Origin: Bacillota bacterium
Lineage (GTDB): Bacteria; Bacillota; Dethiobacteria; Dethiobacterales; Dethiobacteraceae
Reading direction: 5' to 3'
Assembly (NCBI GenBank): GCA_012800795.1
Contig: JAAZIQ010000079.1
Coordinates: 1-64,000 of the forward strand
Length of the DNA: 64,000 bases
Shown: positions 25,749-34,863 of the stretch, in pieces
Position numbering within the stretch: position 1 is the stretch's first letter
Layout: every line of letters starts with the position of its first letter
Position numbers and translations under genes: made by a program
Notes under the pieces: model-generated
Databases searched by the model: none
Told to the model about the DNA's origin: nothing
Seen by the model: the letters and a program-made list of their open reading frames with translations, nothing else

Positions 25749-26492
25749 TTGCGGGCTGTAGGAATTACTCATCGAGGAAAAGTCCGGCCCAATAACGAAG
25801 ATAGTTATTTAATTGACGGGGATGACAAGCTGGCCGTCTTTGCTGTGGCCGACGGCATGGGGGGACATGCTGCCGGAGAGGTGGCCAGCTCAATGGCTTT
25901 AACAGCCGTGCAAAACTATTTGGCTCAAAAAAGGGCTGCGCTATTGTCAGCAGCTGCGGCCAAGCAAGATTTAACCCCATTATTGGAAGCTATGTTAGCC
26001 AATGCTAATGAAACTGTTCTTCGTGCCAGCCGGCAAAATAAAGGATATGCCGGTATGGGGACAACTCTGACCCTACTGATAGCGCTTGCGGGTCAGTGCT
26101 GGTTAGCCCATATTGGCGACAGCCGTGCATATTTGCTGCGAAATGGAGAGATGGTCCATATTACCGAAGATCATACTCTGGCTTCACAACTGGTGAAGAC
26201 CGGTCAAATCACTGAAGAAGAACGGGATGATCATCCACAGCGCAATGTTTTAATACGGGCGCTGGGTACAGATGAAACAGCAACTTTTGACTTATTCCCT
26301 TTAAATTTAATGCAGGATGATCTTATTTTACTTTGCAGTGATGGTTTATACGGCATGTTGAGTGATGAGGAAATAAAAAGTATTGTTGAACAGAGAAAAG
26401 AACCGACAATAATTTTGCAGGAGCTTGTAGCTGCAGCAAATGACAGGGGCGGTTGTGATAATATTACCGTGGTTTTGGTTTATGATTTTTAG
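25749..26492 (+). CDS. prpC: PP2C-type serine/threonine phosphatase (PrpC/Stp)
   Basis: A 247-residue metal-dependent phosphatase that opposes PrkC. PP2C motifs are complete: NNEDSY, ADGMGGH, GTTLT, HIGDSRAYL, CSDGLYG and GGCDNIT, which supply the metal-binding aspartates. TTG25749 is five bases after AGGGGTGA; a GTG at 25740 within that site would add three residues. It overlaps no gene and precedes prkC by 28 bases, the classic phosphatase-kinase pair of Firmicutes. Confidence 0.94.
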   Translation: MRAVGITHRGKVRPNNEDSYLIDGDDKLAVFAVADGMGGHAAGEVASSMALTAVQNYLAQKRAALLSAAAAKQDLTPLLEAMLANANETVLRASRQNKGYAGMGTTLTLLIALAGQCWLAHIGDSRAYLLRNGEMVHITEDHTLASQLVKTGQITEEERDDHPQRNVLIRALGTDETATFDLFPLNLMQDDLILLCSDGLYGMLSDEEIKSIVEQRKEPTIILQELVAAANDRGGCDNITVVLVYDF

Positions 26493-26520
26493 CTCTTGTC
26501 GCCAGATTTGAGGTGAAGAG

Positions 26521-28335
26521 ATGATAGGAAAGATACTGAGCAATCGCTATCAGATTGTGGAAAAGATTGGTGACGGCGGTACCGCTTTTGTTTATAAGGG
26601 AATGGACAACTTACTAAATCGCCATGTTACTATTAAAGTCCTACGTCCAGAATATGTCAGTGACCAAGACTTTGTTCGTCGCTTCCGGCGTGAAGCTCAG
26701 GCTGCCGCTAGTTTGTCCCATGCCAATATTGTCAGTATTTATGATGTGGGCTTTGAGAATGGAATTCACTATATTGTCATGGAATACATACCCGGGCAGT
26801 CATTGAAGGAATTAATTGAGAGCCAAGGGCGCCTTCCTTACAGAACAGCGGCAGAATATGCTATGCAGATTGCATTGGCGTTAAATAATGCGCATAAACA
26901 TGGCATTATCCATCGCGATGTGAAACCTCATAATATTTTAATCAGTGATGACGGCCGTGTTAAAGTAACAGATTTCGGTATTGCGCAGGCTGTAACGGCG
27001 TCAACCGTTACTTATAGTGGTGCAATTTTAGGCTCCGTACATTATTTTTCACCTGAACAGGCACGGGGCGGGGCAACGGGAGAAAAATCCGATATTTATT
27101 CTTTGGGTATTGTACTGTATGAGATGCTGACTGGTGAAGTGCCTTTTAGCGGAGATTCGCCGGTTTCTATTGCTGTAAAACATCTACAGGAACCTTTCCC
27201 AGATGCTCAAAATATTGATCCGGACATACCTGACACCTTAAACAAAATCATAAAAAGAGCGGTAGAGAAGGAGCCGGAGAAACGTTACCAATCAGCCAAA
27301 GAAATGGCGGAGGAGTTGTCTGCTTGGCTGCAGGGGCGCGAAGAGCGCAGGACTATAGATCCTGTTCCCGTTAAAGGTGAGATATCAGCTCAAAGAGACG
27401 AGAAAAAGCAGAAAAAAATTAACCGTAAAAAAATAACTCTAATCGCTGGCAGTCTGTTCCTTATTTTGATATTAATCCTATCCGTTAATTTTATACTTAA
27501 AACATTTATTGTTCCTGAGGTAGAAGTCCCTTCTGTGGAGGGAGAGACGCTGCAGGATGCTACAGATATATTAAAAGAAGCAGGGCTGGAGGCTAATTTA
27601 GCCGCTCAAATTCCCAGTGATACTGTCCCTGCCGGCCGCGTAATAAAACAAGAACCGGCAGCGGGCCGTATCGTGAAAAAGAATAGAGTTATAGACTTAA
27701 CTGTCAGTACCGGTCCGGAATTGATCGAGGTTGATAATGTGGTGGGTAAAATGCAGCGGGAGGCAACCCTTATTCTGAACAATAAAGGCTTCGAGGTTGT
27801 AATTGTGGAAGTACATAGTGAAGAGCCACCGCAGACAGTAATAGCGCAAGATCCCGGCGCCGGATATAAAATTCAAAAGGGCTCTACTGTTACCCTGCGG
27901 GTAAGCAAAGGAGGCCAACCTTTTAAACTGCAGGACTTAAGAGGACGTACCCTTGAGGATGCTCAAAATTGGCTGCAGTTTTTTGGATTAAAGCTGCGCC
28001 ATGTAAGTGAACAGTATAATGATGATTATGGTGCAGGCCTTATTTGTGACCAATTTCCTGAGCCGGGAGAATCGGTGCAAGCCGGTGATTTTGTGGATCT
28101 TGTCGTCAGTAAGGGGCCGGAACAGCCGGAATTGGAGGAACATAAAATTACTATAAAGACTGACGACATACCGGAAGGTGAAGAGATTACTGTCATCATC
28201 CACGATGAAAGCGGTAATTCTCCTAGAATCGAAAAATATACCAGCGATGGTCAGCCAATTATCACTACCGGCTGGGGCAGTGGTACAGTGGAAGTAAGAT
28301 GGCAGGACAAAGTTGAGGTCAAAAATTTTCCCTAA
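26521..28335 (+). CDS. prkC: PASTA-domain serine/threonine kinase PrkC (Stk1)
   Basis: A 604-residue membrane kinase that senses cell-wall fragments and regulates cell-wall metabolism, growth and spore germination. The kinase domain (about 10-270) has the Gly loop GDGGTAFVY, the catalytic HRDVKPHN and DFG. A Lys-rich juxtamembrane region and one helix (about 304-324) are followed by three extracellular PASTA repeats (about 335-536). The C-terminal beta domain of about 65 residues resembles that of Bacillus PrkC. ATG26521 follows GAGGTGAAGAG. rsgA, encoding a known PrkC target in Bacillus, is next. Confidence 0.95.
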   Translation: MIGKILSNRYQIVEKIGDGGTAFVYKGMDNLLNRHVTIKVLRPEYVSDQDFVRRFRREAQAAASLSHANIVSIYDVGFENGIHYIVMEYIPGQSLKELIESQGRLPYRTAAEYAMQIALALNNAHKHGIIHRDVKPHNILISDDGRVKVTDFGIAQAVTASTVTYSGAILGSVHYFSPEQARGGATGEKSDIYSLGIVLYEMLTGEVPFSGDSPVSIAVKHLQEPFPDAQNIDPDIPDTLNKIIKRAVEKEPEKRYQSAKEMAEELSAWLQGREERRTIDPVPVKGEISAQRDEKKQKKINRKKITLIAGSLFLILILILSVNFILKTFIVPEVEVPSVEGETLQDATDILKEAGLEANLAAQIPSDTVPAGRVIKQEPAAGRIVKKNRVIDLTVSTGPELIEVDNVVGKMQREATLILNNKGFEVVIVEVHSEEPPQTVIAQDPGAGYKIQKGSTVTLRVSKGGQPFKLQDLRGRTLEDAQNWLQFFGLKLRHVSEQYNDDYGAGLICDQFPEPGESVQAGDFVDLVVSKGPEQPELEEHKITIKTDDIPEGEEITVIIHDESGNSPRIEKYTSDGQPIITTGWGSGTVEVRWQDKVEVKNFP

Positions 28336-28351
28336 AGGAAAGGAATGGTTT

Positions 28352-29230
28352 ATGCTGCGGGGTATTATCGTTCGAGCGGTAGGAGGATTTTTTGATGTAA
28401 GAACGGCAGAGGAGAAAGAATACCGCTGTCGGGCTCGTGGTCGTTTTAAAAAGAGTGACACCGGTATTTATGTGGGCGATTATGTTCGTTTTACTCGCCT
28501 CACTGACCGGGAAGGCGTGCTGGAAGAGATTGAACCGCGCCGGTCTTTAATGATACGTCCCCCAATAGCCAATATAAATCAAGTGGTTATTGTTTGTGCT
28601 CCGCAAGAACCCCCGCTTTCTTTGCAGCTTTTAGACCGCTTGTTGGTGCTGGCTGCTAATCAACAATTACGTGCTGTTATCTGTATAAATAAGACCGATT
28701 TGCTTCATGCGGATCTATCTTACCTCCAAGATATTTATGTAGAAACTGCCGGTTGTACAGTGCTATTTACCAGTGCTAAATATAAGAAAGGTATTGAGCA
28801 GTTGAAAAAGGAATTGGCCGGTTATCTTTCAGTATTTGCCGGGCAGTCAGGTGCTGGTAAATCTTCTTTATTAAATAGCCTTCAGTTGGGCCTAAAGTTA
28901 AAAACAGGGCGAGTATCTACTAAAAGTAAGCGTGGTCGCCATACCACCCGGCATGTAGAGCTAATTCCTTTACCCGACGGTGGATTTGTGGCAGACTCAC
29001 CTGGCTTCAGCCAGTTAAAGTTAACTGGTATTAAAAGTGATGAATTGGATAATTTTTTCCCTGAATTTGTTAAAGTAAAAGCTAAATGCCGGTTTTTAAG
29101 TTGTATGCATGCTGAAGAACCGGATTGTGCAGTTAAAGCCGCTGTGGAGGCGGGAATTATAGCCCGGTCGCGTTATGAACATTATTTGTTTTTTTTAAAC
29201 GAAATAAGGGAGCAGGAAAGGAGTTTCTAG
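28352..29230 (+). CDS. rsgA: Ribosome small-subunit-dependent GTPase RsgA
   Basis: A 292-residue circularly permuted GTPase (YloQ/CpgA) that checks maturation of the 30S subunit. An N-terminal OB fold is followed by the G4 motif NKTD before G1 (GQSGAGKSS) and G3 (DSPGF). The C-terminal zinc knuckle has [17 protein letters not shown]28352 lies behind GGAAAGGAATGG; a longer frame from 28313 would overlap prkC and is not needed. Confidence 0.96.
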   Translation: MLRGIIVRAVGGFFDVRTAEEKEYRCRARGRFKKSDTGIYVGDYVRFTRLTDREGVLEEIEPRRSLMIRPPIANINQVVIVCAPQEPPLSLQLLDRLLVLAANQQLRAVICINKTDLLHADLSYLQDIYVETAGCTVLFTSAKYKKGIEQLKKELAGYLSVFAGQSGAGKSSLLNSLQLGLKLKTGRVSTKSKRGRHTTRHVELIPLPDGGFVADSPGFSQLKLTGIKSDELDNFFPEFVKVKAKCRFLSCMHAEEPDCAVKAAVEAGIIARSRYEHYLFFLNEIREQERSF

Positions 29231-29231
29231 G

Positions 29232-29885
29232 ATGGTCAAAATTGCCCCTTCTTTGTTGGCCGCTGATTTTTCATGTTTGGCAGAAGAGGTAAAGAAAGTG
29301 GAGGAGGCAGGTGCAGACTGGCTGCATTTTGATGTCATGGATGGCCATTTTGTTCCTAATCTGACAATGGGGCCGCAGATAGTGCAGTCACTGCGTAAAA
29401 AAAGTCGACTTTTTTTTGATGTTCACCTGATGATTGAAAATCCGGATCGCTATTTGGAAATGTTTGCTTCCGCCGGAGCTGACTTACTTACTGTTTCAGC
29501 CGAAGCATGTACGCATTTACACCGTGTAGTGCAAATGATTCATAAATTAGGCCTTAAAGCCGGAGTTGCTTTAAATCCGGCAACTCCCCTTTCCTGCCTG
29601 GAATACTTGCTGGATGATCTCGATCTAGTCTTGATTATGAGCGTTAATCCCGGTTTTGGGGGGCAAAAATTTATTCCTTCTACTCTAAAAAAGCTGCAGC
29701 AGTTAAAAAAGATGGTGGGGGATCGCCAAATTGAAATCCAGGTGGATGGCGGAATTAACAAAGACACGGCGCCACTGGTAATAGAGGCCGGTGCAACTGT
29801 ACTTGTGGCAGGAACGGCAATTTTTGCTCAAAATAATATTGTACAAGCAATAAAAATGCTGCAGACAGAAAAGAAAAAGCTTTAA
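29232..29885 (+). CDS. rpe: Ribulose-phosphate 3-epimerase
   Basis: A 217-residue TIM-barrel enzyme that interconverts ribulose-5-phosphate and xylulose-5-phosphate in the pentose phosphate pathway. Metal and catalytic residues lie in [27 protein letters not shown] and QVDGGIN. It starts one base after the rsgA stop and ends the operon at a terminator. Confidence 0.97.
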   Translation: MVKIAPSLLAADFSCLAEEVKKVEEAGADWLHFDVMDGHFVPNLTMGPQIVQSLRKKSRLFFDVHLMIENPDRYLEMFASAGADLLTVSAEACTHLHRVVQMIHKLGLKAGVALNPATPLSCLEYLLDDLDLVLIMSVNPGFGGQKFIPSTLKKLQQLKKMVGDRQIEIQVDGGINKDTAPLVIEAGATVLVAGTAIFAQNNIVQAIKMLQTEKKKL

Positions 29886-29910
29886 AACTTGGCAAATGCC
29901 AAGTTTTTCT
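29885..29910 (+). terminator. Rho-independent terminator after rpe
   Basis: Stem AAACTTGGC / GCCAAGTTT around a four-base AAAT loop, followed by TTTCT. It closes the rlmN-to-rpe run. Confidence 0.85.
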
Positions 29911-29988
29911 AATATGTAGCGGATAGTGATATTTTTTTGCCGAGGAAATTACTGCTTTATACTAATAGATGCAGAGAGGAAATGATAA

Positions 29989-29997
29989 TGTTATAAT
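29989..29997 (+). promoter_or_regulatory. Extended -10 promoter for the sigma factor operon
   Basis: A perfect TGTTATAAT 45 bases upstream of the sigma gene, with no clear -35. A second, weaker pair (TTGCCG at 29937-29942 and TATACT at 29958-29963) is spaced only 15 bases. No typical ECF autoregulatory site (AAC ... CGTC) is evident. Confidence 0.5.
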
Positions 29998-30041
29998 TGA
30001 GAAGGCATTATTTTAGCAGATATAGATTGTTAAGGAAGTAG

Positions 30042-30683
30042 GTGAGCATTTTGTCCGATAACGAAGAAATACTTATTAACCATTGCCAGGCTGGAGACTT
30101 GCAAGCCTACGATAAACTTATGCAACGTTATGAAAAAAAAGTGTACGCACTTTGCTATCGTATGTCCGGAAACCATGAAGATGCGGCAGATTTGACACAG
30201 GAGTCTTTTTTAAAGGCTTTCCGGGCATTGTCTTCTTTTAGAAAGCAATCAAGTTTTTCTACTTGGCTGTTTCGAATAGTAACCAATACCTGCTTAGATG
30301 AGCAGCGAAAACAAAAAAAACGCGCCGGGCACATTTCTTTGGATAAGCCAATAACTACTGAAGAAGGAGAAATGCAGCGTGAATTCCCTGCTGCGGCAAC
30401 TGATCCTTTAATAGAGGCAATACGCAGGGAAGAACAAGCAGAAATTCAGGAGCTGCTGATTAAACTTCCCCCTGCACAGCGGGCAGTAATTATTATGCGT
30501 GATTTACAGGGTTTCAGCTATGAGGAAATTGCTGCGGCATTGCAAATAAATATGGGAACACTTAAATCACGCTTAAATAGGGCGCGTTCTCGTCTGCGCC
30601 AATTATATTTGCAAAAAGAGGAACAAAATACCGAAATTAAGTATCTAAAGAAGAAAGGGGGCATGAACTATGACATGTTTTGA
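30042..30683 (+). CDS. ECF-type RNA polymerase sigma factor (SigW/RpoE-like)
   Basis: A 213-residue sigma-70 family group 4 factor. Region 2 (about 25-95) has DAADLTQESFLKAFRAL and FSTWLFRIVTNTCLDE. Region 4 (about 145-195) has LPPAQRAVIIMRDLQGFSYEEIA with a helix-turn-helix. An acidic linker joins them. GTG30042 has AAGGA five bases upstream; TTG30051 with AGGTGAG is an equally spaced alternative. Its end overlaps the anti-sigma gene by 14 bases, so the pair is coupled. The stimulus is unknown; related factors respond to envelope stress. Confidence 0.92.
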   Translation: MSILSDNEEILINHCQAGDLQAYDKLMQRYEKKVYALCYRMSGNHEDAADLTQESFLKAFRALSSFRKQSSFSTWLFRIVTNTCLDEQRKQKKRAGHISLDKPITTEEGEMQREFPAAATDPLIEAIRREEQAEIQELLIKLPPAQRAVIIMRDLQGFSYEEIAAALQINMGTLKSRLNRARSRLRQLYLQKEEQNTEIKYLKKKGGMNYDMF

Positions 30684-31272
30684 GTGCAGAAGCTTGATAA
30701 GTGAGTATCTTGACAATTTACTCAGTGCTAAAAAAAAGGAAGCTTTTGAGGCACATTTGGAAGATTGTCAAGCATGTCGGAAAGAAGTAAAGGAAACACG
30801 TGCTGCTATACAGTGGCTGCAGCAAGCCGATGCTGATTTGGAACCTCCTGTATCTATCCGGCCTGCTGTTATTTCGGTTTTACAAAAAGAGAAGAAAAAG
30901 CATTTTGCCCCCGGCTTGAAGCAATTTGTAGCAGCGGCGGCCGTTTTTATCATGGTGCTGGTTGGTAATATTTATTGGCAGAATATCTTTCATGTTACTC
31001 CTCTGTCCGGACAGGAAAATTCATTAGTCATGGAATACCAGGAAAATGATTATGGCACAAATAAGGTAACTGGACAAAACATAACAGAAGATGTGAGGAG
31101 AAATCAAGAAACTATTGCCGCAAATGAATTAAAGAACCGATTAAGAAGGACAGAACCGTTTATGCCCGGCAAGTATCAAACATTGCGTGTCTTTTTTAAT
31201 ATTATTTTTCTAGTAACGGGTGTTTTTTTCCTCTGGCGAGGCTACAAGCAAAGAAGGAAGGTAGGATTATGA
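30670..31272 (+). CDS. Membrane anti-sigma factor with zinc-finger (zf-HC2) domain
   Basis: A 200-residue partner of the upstream sigma factor. The N-terminal ZAS domain shows C3, C6 and the H-x3-C-x2-C signature (HLEDCQAC, about 29-36), which holds the sigma factor inactive at the membrane. One helix lies at about 78-98 and a second at about 172-192, so both termini would be cytoplasmic, with a loop of about 70 residues outside; RsiW-type proteins as I know them have one helix. ATG30670 follows AAGAAAGGGGGC. It overlaps polA by four bases. Release is probably by regulated proteolysis (RseP-like protease encoded at 57999). Confidence 0.85.
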   Translation: MTCFECRSLISEYLDNLLSAKKKEAFEAHLEDCQACRKEVKETRAAIQWLQQADADLEPPVSIRPAVISVLQKEKKKHFAPGLKQFVAAAAVFIMVLVGNIYWQNIFHVTPLSGQENSLVMEYQENDYGTNKVTGQNITEDVRRNQETIAANELKNRLRRTEPFMPGKYQTLRVFFNIIFLVTGVFFLWRGYKQRRKVGL

Positions 31273-33905
31273 AAAAAAAGAAAGAAAAGTTTCTCATCTT
31301 AGACGGCAGTAGTTTAGTTTATCGTGCTTTTTTTGCCCTTCCTTTATTGCAGACTAAGCAGGGCTTATATACAAATGCAGTTTATGGTTTCACCACCATG
31401 TTAATTAGATTACTGACAGATGAGCAGCCGGACTATGTGGCGGTAGCTTTTGATAAGAGCAAAAAAACTTTTCGTCATGACTATTATCGTGAGTATAAGG
31501 CAAGGCGGGAAAAAACGCCGCAAGAGTTGGCAGAACAGCTGCCGCTGGTGCGTGAAGTTTTAGATGCTTTGCAAATCCCGGTGGTTGAAGCGGAAGGATA
31601 TGAAGCAGATGATTTAATTGGTACTTTAGCTGCAAAAGCGCAGACCGAACAATTGCGGGCGGTAATTGTGAGCGGTGATGCTGATGTATTTCAATTGGTA
31701 GGTTTACCTGCGGAAGTAATTTTTACCCGCCGTGGCATTACGCAGGTTGAGCGCTATGATGAAAAAAAGCTCAGGGAAAAGTATGGTCTGACAGCAGGTC
31801 AGTTTATAGATTTTAAAGCCTTAAAAGGGGACACATCCGATAATATCCCCGGTGTGCCCGGAATTGGTGAGAAAACGGCCCAAAAGTTGCTGCATCAATT
31901 TGGGTCTTTAGAGGGAATATATGATAATTTGGATCAGCTGAAAGGAAAAATGCGAGAAAGGCTGGAAGAGCATCAAGAGCAGGCTTTCTTAAGCAGAAAG
32001 CTGGCGACTATAATTACTGACGTACCGATAAATTTTGATAGACATCATTTTAAACGTAAAGAGCCACAATTAAAGTTATTAAAAAAAATATTTACCCAAC
32101 TGGAGTTTAAATCATTATTGGAAAAACTTCCAACCGACCAAGCTCCGGCGAAACAGACTGACGGCGAAGGTTATCGTAAGATTACTTTAGCTGAATTTTC
32201 AGCCATACTTGCTTCTCAAAAAGAAAATAGTTCCGTTGCCGTTTTCCCTTTGCCTGCCGAATCCTCTTGGCAGGATTCAATATACGGCCTTGCAATCTCA
32301 ACGGGTGCGGAAACTTTTTCCCTGCCGCTAACAACTGATGAAGAACGTGGTGCTGCATTACAAAAACTAATTGATCTACCTTTAAATCTCCTTAGCTATG
32401 ATAGTAAAAGCTGGATTAATATCTGTTGGACTTTCACGGGGAAGGAGCCAACAAATCTTTTATTTGATGCAACTTTGGCAGCTTATCTTTTGGATCCGTT
32501 AGAAAATGGCTATCCGCCGCAAAAATTGGCTCAAAATTATTTACAGCGCCGTCTGCCGGAATTGCCCGGGAAAAAAGAAAAGGATCTAACTGCTGAAAAT
32601 AATTATGCTTGTGCTGCTGTGCGGGCACTTTTTGATTTGCATCTAGTATTGGTCGAGAAGCTAGAGAATTTTGGTCTAAAGGAATTATATTATCAGCTGG
32701 AATTGCCTTTGGCCAGGGTTCTGGCCAGAATGGAGCGTCTGGGAGTAGCTGTGGATAAAAGGATTTTATCTGCATTAAAGGAAGAATTCGAAAAACGCAT
32801 TTCTGTTTTGGAAGCAGAAATCTATGCGCTGGCAGGAGAAGAATTTAATTTGAATTCACCTAAGCAATTGGCGTATATACTTTTTGAGAAGCTGGGTTTG
32901 CCTCCTTTGAAAAAAACTAAAACTGGTTATTCCACTAGCGCCCAGGTCTTGGAGGAATTGGCCTCAAACCACGAAATTGCGGCTAAAGTTTTACAGTATC
33001 GCACTTTAATTAAACTGCTAAGCACATATTTAAATGGTTTAGCTGAATTAATAAACCCGGTGACAGGACGCATCCATACTACTTTTAAGCAAACAGTTAC
33101 AGCCACAGGGCGTTTGAGCAGTGCAGAACCAAATCTGCAAAATATCCCCATTCGTTTGGAGGAAGGGCGGCGTATAAGGCGTGCTTTTGTACCCGGAGAT
33201 GCTGATAAAGTACTATTATCGGCTGATTATTCGCAAATTGAATTGCGGGTAATGGCGCATATTTCCGGAGACCAGGTCCTGATAAATTCTTTTCGTGCGC
33301 ACGAAGATATTCATCTGCGCACAGCTGCCGAAGTGTTTGGCGTTTCTCCAGCCCAGGTGACTAGAGAATTAAGGGAGCGAGCGAAAGCGGTGAATTTTGG
33401 TATTATTTACGGCATAAGTGATTATGGCCTTTCGCAACAGCTGGGGATTACACGTCAAGAAGCGCGTTCCTATATTGAGCGTTATTTTCAGCGCTTACCC
33501 GGCGTGCGTAATTATATGGAAAGAATAGTAGCGGAAGCAAAAGAAAAAGGCTATGTAACAACAATATTAAATCGGCGTCGTTATTTGCCGGATATCAATG
33601 CGCGCAACTTTAATCTGCGCAGTTTTGCAGAGCGGACAGCTATCAACACGCCAATACAAGGTTCTGCCGCTGATATAATAAAAGTAGCCATGTTAAATGT
33701 TGAAAAAAAATTATCCCCTTATGGGGAAAAAGCGCAGATGATTTTACAAGTACATGATGATTTGATTTTTGAAGTTGATGAGGATGTACTAGAGGAAGTA
33801 GCAGCCATTATTCGGTCAGAAATGGAGAATGCCATCCAACTTGCAGTGCCGTTGACAGTTGATATTAAAGTGGGTAAAAACTGGGCAGAAATGCAGCAAT
33901 TATAG
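31269..33905 (+). CDS. polA: DNA polymerase I
   Basis: An 878-residue repair and Okazaki-fragment polymerase. The 5' nuclease domain (about 1-290) keeps its acidic metal sites (DGSSLVYRAF, VAFD, YEADDLIGTLA, GDADVFQL, GDTSDNIPGV). The middle 3'-5' exonuclease-like domain (about 300-460) lacks the DxE and other catalytic acids, so proofreading is probably absent, as in many Gram-positive PolI. The polymerase domain (about 470-878) has motif A DYSQIELR, motif B (RAKAVNFGIIYG) and motif C VHDDL. Its start ATG31269 overlaps the anti-sigma gene; mutM follows after 17 bases. Confidence 0.97.
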   Translation: MKKKKEKFLILDGSSLVYRAFFALPLLQTKQGLYTNAVYGFTTMLIRLLTDEQPDYVAVAFDKSKKTFRHDYYREYKARREKTPQELAEQLPLVREVLDALQIPVVEAEGYEADDLIGTLAAKAQTEQLRAVIVSGDADVFQLVGLPAEVIFTRRGITQVERYDEKKLREKYGLTAGQFIDFKALKGDTSDNIPGVPGIGEKTAQKLLHQFGSLEGIYDNLDQLKGKMRERLEEHQEQAFLSRKLATIITDVPINFDRHHFKRKEPQLKLLKKIFTQLEFKSLLEKLPTDQAPAKQTDGEGYRKITLAEFSAILASQKENSSVAVFPLPAESSWQDSIYGLAISTGAETFSLPLTTDEERGAALQKLIDLPLNLLSYDSKSWINICWTFTGKEPTNLLFDATLAAYLLDPLENGYPPQKLAQNYLQRRLPELPGKKEKDLTAENNYACAAVRALFDLHLVLVEKLENFGLKELYYQLELPLARVLARMERLGVAVDKRILSALKEEFEKRISVLEAEIYALAGEEFNLNSPKQLAYILFEKLGLPPLKKTKTGYSTSAQVLEELASNHEIAAKVLQYRTLIKLLSTYLNGLAELINPVTGRIHTTFKQTVTATGRLSSAEPNLQNIPIRLEEGRRIRRAFVPGDADKVLLSADYSQIELRVMAHISGDQVLINSFRAHEDIHLRTAAEVFGVSPAQVTRELRERAKAVNFGIIYGISDYGLSQQLGITRQEARSYIERYFQRLPGVRNYMERIVAEAKEKGYVTTILNRRRYLPDINARNFNLRSFAERTAINTPIQGSAADIIKVAMLNVEKKLSPYGEKAQMILQVHDDLIFEVDEDVLEEVAAIIRSEMENAIQLAVPLTVDIKVGKNWAEMQQL

Positions 33906-33922
33906 TTAGATGGAGCGACATC

Positions 33923-34747
33923 ATGCCTGAACTACCGGAAGTAGAAACAATACGACGCGGCCTCGAAAAAGTTCTGCCGGGTCGTAAGATTTCCAAGGTT
34001 GATGTAAGATACAGCGGTTCTATTAAAATGCCGACTGTCAGCAAGTTTACAGCAAAACTGCCGGGACGGAGGGTAATAAAAATTGGACGCAGGGGAAAAT
34101 ATTTACAAATCTTTCTGGATAACGAAAGCGTTTTGGTTATCCATTTAAGAATGACAGGAAAATTAATCTTTTCTTTTACACCCCTTACTATAGACAAGCA
34201 TACTCATGTAATTTTTACTTTTAGCGATCATTCAGTTTTATATTTTAATGATATTAGAAAATTCGGGACTATTTATTGGCTGCCCATTAAGCGTATGTAC
34301 GAAATAAAAGGCTTGGCCTGCCTGGGACCCGAACCCTTTAGCCCGGAATTTTGCCCCGGCTATATGGCTGAAAAACTGGCAAAGAAAAAAACCACTATTA
34401 AAGCTGTGTTGTTAAATCAAGAGTTTGTAGCCGGTCTTGGCAATATTTATGTTGATGAAGCTTTATTTCGAGCTCAAATTCATCCACAAAGGGCAGCGGC
34501 TTCTCTTACGCAAAAGGAAATGGCGGCTCTCTATAGGGCAATTTGTGAAGTTTTACAGGAGGCTATCAACTGTCGGGGAACTACCATGAGTGATTATCGC
34601 GACGCCACCGGAGCTTACGGAGGGTTTCAGCAGCTTTTGCGTGTTTACAGAAGAAGTGGCAAAGCTTGTTTAGTGTGCGGTTATCCCATCGAACGTATAA
34701 TCGTAGCCGGACGGGGCACCCACTACTGTCCCAACTGCCAAAAGTAA
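33923..34747 (+). CDS. mutM: Formamidopyrimidine-DNA glycosylase
   Basis: A 274-residue base-excision repair enzyme that removes 8-oxoguanine and formamidopyrimidines and nicks the site. The catalytic N-terminal Pro-Glu (MPELPEVETIR), the K58-type lysine in the RRGKY region, the H2TH helix (LNQEFVAGLGNIYVDE) and the C-terminal zinc finger (CLVCG ... CPNC) are all present. It follows polA by 17 bases, the common Firmicutes arrangement; a terminator follows. Confidence 0.97.
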   Translation: MPELPEVETIRRGLEKVLPGRKISKVDVRYSGSIKMPTVSKFTAKLPGRRVIKIGRRGKYLQIFLDNESVLVIHLRMTGKLIFSFTPLTIDKHTHVIFTFSDHSVLYFNDIRKFGTIYWLPIKRMYEIKGLACLGPEPFSPEFCPGYMAEKLAKKKTTIKAVLLNQEFVAGLGNIYVDEALFRAQIHPQRAAASLTQKEMAALYRAICEVLQEAINCRGTTMSDYRDATGAYGGFQQLLRVYRRSGKACLVCGYPIERIIVAGRGTHYCPNCQK

Positions 34748-34753
34748 ATACTG

Positions 34754-34798
34754 AAAAGAACAGAGGCTGGAATTAAAGCAGGCCTCTGTTCTTTTTAT
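34754..34798 (+). terminator. Rho-independent terminator after mutM
   Basis: Fourteen-base perfect stem AAAAGAACAGAGGC / GCCTCTGTTCTTTT (34754-34767 with 34782-34795) and a T-tail. One of the strongest hairpins in the window. Confidence 0.9.
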
Positions 34799-34863
34799 CT
34801 TTTTCAAGTCATATATTATTTTTGTAAGACCTGGCAAGCTTATGTTTCGGAAGGAGGGTACGG

